Source: Chloroflexota bacterium
Lineage (GTDB): Bacteria > Chloroflexota > Anaerolineae > Anaerolineales > UBA11579
DNA length: 6,792 nucleotides
Assembly: GCA_003486225.1 (NCBI GenBank)
Contig: DNGN01000041.1
Coordinates: 14,825 to 21,616 of the forward strand
Direction: 5' to 3'
Each line of letters begins with the position of its first letter. Position 1 is the stretch's first letter. The translations under genes were made by a program, and so were the position numbers. The notes under the pieces were generated by a model that saw nothing but the letters and a program-made list of their open reading frames with translations, was not told the DNA's origin and did no database searches. This document shows, one piece after another, positions 5,722 through 6,792 of this stretch.

Positions 5722-6792
5722 CTAACCCGAAAAGAAATCACGCACCTGGTCGAGGAAACTGCGCTCCTGGGGTTTGACTTCCGTTCCCAGGCTCTCGGCC
5801 AATTTTTCCATCAGCTCACGCTGCTCGTCCGACAGCCGTTTCGGAATCTCAGTGTTGATCACCACCAGTTGGTCGCCGCGCTTGTCGGAACGCAGATACG
5901 GCACGCCCTTGCCGCGCATGCGGAGCACTTTGCCTGGTTGGGTTCCCGCGGGGATGCTCAAGATCGTCGGACCATCCACCGTGGGCACTTCCACTTCTGC
6001 ACCCAGCGTAGCCTGGGCAATATTGATATCCAGGTTAAGCAGGATATCATACTCCCGGCGCTGGAAGAACTTATGGTTGTTAACCCGGATGCTGAGATAC
6101 AGGTCGCCGTTTGGTCCGCCGTGTACGCCGGGCTGGCCTTCTCCGCTCAGGCGGATGCGGGTGCCGGTATCAACCCCACCCGGGATCTGGACCACCTTTT
6201 TGCGGCTTTTACGTTCGATGCCGCGCCCGCTGCACTGATTGCAGGGAGTTTGGACAATCTGGCCCGCACCGCCGCAGGTCGGGCAGGTGGTCACTTGCAC
6301 CATGGAGCCAAATAAAGTCTGGCGGGACTGACGCACCTCGCCCTGGCCGCCGCAGGTTGTGCAGCGCACCGCAGATGTGCCTGGCTCTGCTTTGCTTCCC
6401 TGACAGCGGGAGCAGGTTTCATCGCGCGAGAACTCAACCTCTTTCTCAACCCCAAAAACGGCCTCTTCAAATTCCAGGGTCAGGTTGTACTGCAGGTCTA
6501 CCCCACGGCGCGGCCGGTTACCGCCGCTGCTGCTCCGGCGGCCAAAATCAAAACCCATCCCAAAACCAAACATATTGAGGATATCCTCAATATCCAGATT
6601 ACTGAAATCGGGCGCTCCACCAAAGCCGTTCAGGCCAGCATGCCCGTAGCGATCGTAAGCCGCGCGCTTATCCTGGTCGGATAAGACTGCATAGGCTTCA
6701 TTGATCTCCTTGAAACGCTCTTCGGCATCCGGAGCATCGCTGACATCCGGGTGATATTGGCGCGCCAATTTCCGGAACGCGGATTTGATCTC
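5722..6792 (-). CDS. dnaJ: Chaperone protein DnaJ (5' end outside the window)
   Basis: Class I Hsp40 co-chaperone that stimulates the ATPase of DnaK and delivers unfolded substrates. The window holds 356 residues and the stop; the frame is open to the right edge ([17 protein letters not shown]), so only about 20 N-terminal residues are missing. In visible numbering, the J-domain HPD is at 14-16 and the rest of helices III and IV follow. A Gly/Phe region spans about 50-95 with a [12 protein letters not shown] element. The zinc-binding domain has four CxxC pairs (C127/C130, C144/C147, C170/C173, C184/C187). Two substrate-binding beta domains follow, and a C-terminal tail ends in VRDFFSG. The first zinc motif reads CSRCQGSK, with Lys where the repeat normally has Gly. 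Any internal start, such as the TTG at 6768, would delete part of the J domain and is not real. Whether grpE or dnaK lies upstream cannot be seen. Confidence 0.96.
   Translation of the reverse strand, partial: EIKSAFRKLARQYHPDVSDAPDAEERFKEINEAYAVLSDQDKRAAYDRYGHAGLNGFGGAPDFSNLDIEDILNMFGFGMGFDFGRRSSSGGNRPRRGVDLQYNLTLEFEEAVFGVEKEVEFSRDETCSRCQGSKAEPGTSAVRCTTCGGQGEVRQSRQTLFGSMVQVTTCPTCGGAGQIVQTPCNQCSGRGIERKSRKKVVQIPGGVDTGTRIRLSGEGQPGVHGGPNGDLYLSIRVNNHKFFQRREYDILLNLDINIAQATLGAEVEVPTVDGPTILSIPAGTQPGKVLRMRGKGVPYLRSDKRGDQLVVINTEIPKRLSDEQRELMEKLAESLGTEVKPQERSFLDQVRDFFSG

Noticed and set aside
5665..6315. Long plus-strand open frame of about 216 codons opposite dnaJ.
   Set aside because: It is antisense to strongly conserved DnaJ codons, has no ribosome-binding site or recognisable domain, and is explained by codon bias in dnaJ.
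6756..6769. 14-bp perfect palindrome ATTGGCGCGCCAAT.
   Set aside because: It lies inside the conserved J-domain codons of dnaJ just before HPD and is explained by the coding sequence.

Overview
The window reads as ordinary chromosomal DNA of a bacterium with mid-range GC. The mix of genes (a geranylgeranyl-reductase-like flavoprotein, a stand-alone cyclic-nucleotide-binding protein, two YbjT-type atypical SDRs, a LOG-family hydrolase and a DnaJ of the four-zinc-motif type) and the style of the proteins suggest a Chloroflexota member, perhaps Anaerolineae. This is an impression from protein style only; no rRNA or other taxonomic marker is present. I see no tRNA, rRNA, insertion sequence, CRISPR array or phage gene.

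Left half, plus strand (about 75-4881): the tail of an unidentified upstream gene ends at 78. A good sigma70-type promoter (TTGACT, 18 bp, TATTAT) overlaps that stop codon and drives a leader of about 130 nt. Four genes then follow in the same direction. They are an FAD-dependent oxidoreductase of the geranylgeranyl reductase superfamily (240-1610), a 127-residue protein that is a single cyclic-nucleotide-binding domain plus a zipper-like C-terminal helix (1624-2007), and two tandem YbjT-like atypical SDR proteins (2106-3578 and 3583-4881). The first pair is separated by 13 nt and the second pair by 4 nt. A gap of about 98 nt between the pairs holds a 22-codon reading frame that looks like the signal peptide of a lost lipoprotein. 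The second SDR has kept the Rossmann half but lost about 45 residues from the core of its C-terminal DUF2867-type domain.

Right half, minus strand (4885-6792): a LOG-family (TIGR00730-like) nucleotide phosphoribohydrolase with its own promoter ends 3 nt from the second SDR, so the two transcription units converge with no room for a dedicated terminator. Upstream of it on the same strand lies dnaJ, which runs off the right edge of the window and lacks only about its first 20 residues.

How they may work together: the plus-strand block combines a flavin reductase of a family that saturates isoprenoid chains, a small cyclic-nucleotide sensor without its own output domain, and two NAD(P)-binding proteins of a family often annotated near quinone or lipid redox functions. 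A cyclic-nucleotide-responsive redox or lipid/quinone modification module is the most interesting reading. It rests on gene order and family membership alone. The minus-strand genes look like housekeeping.
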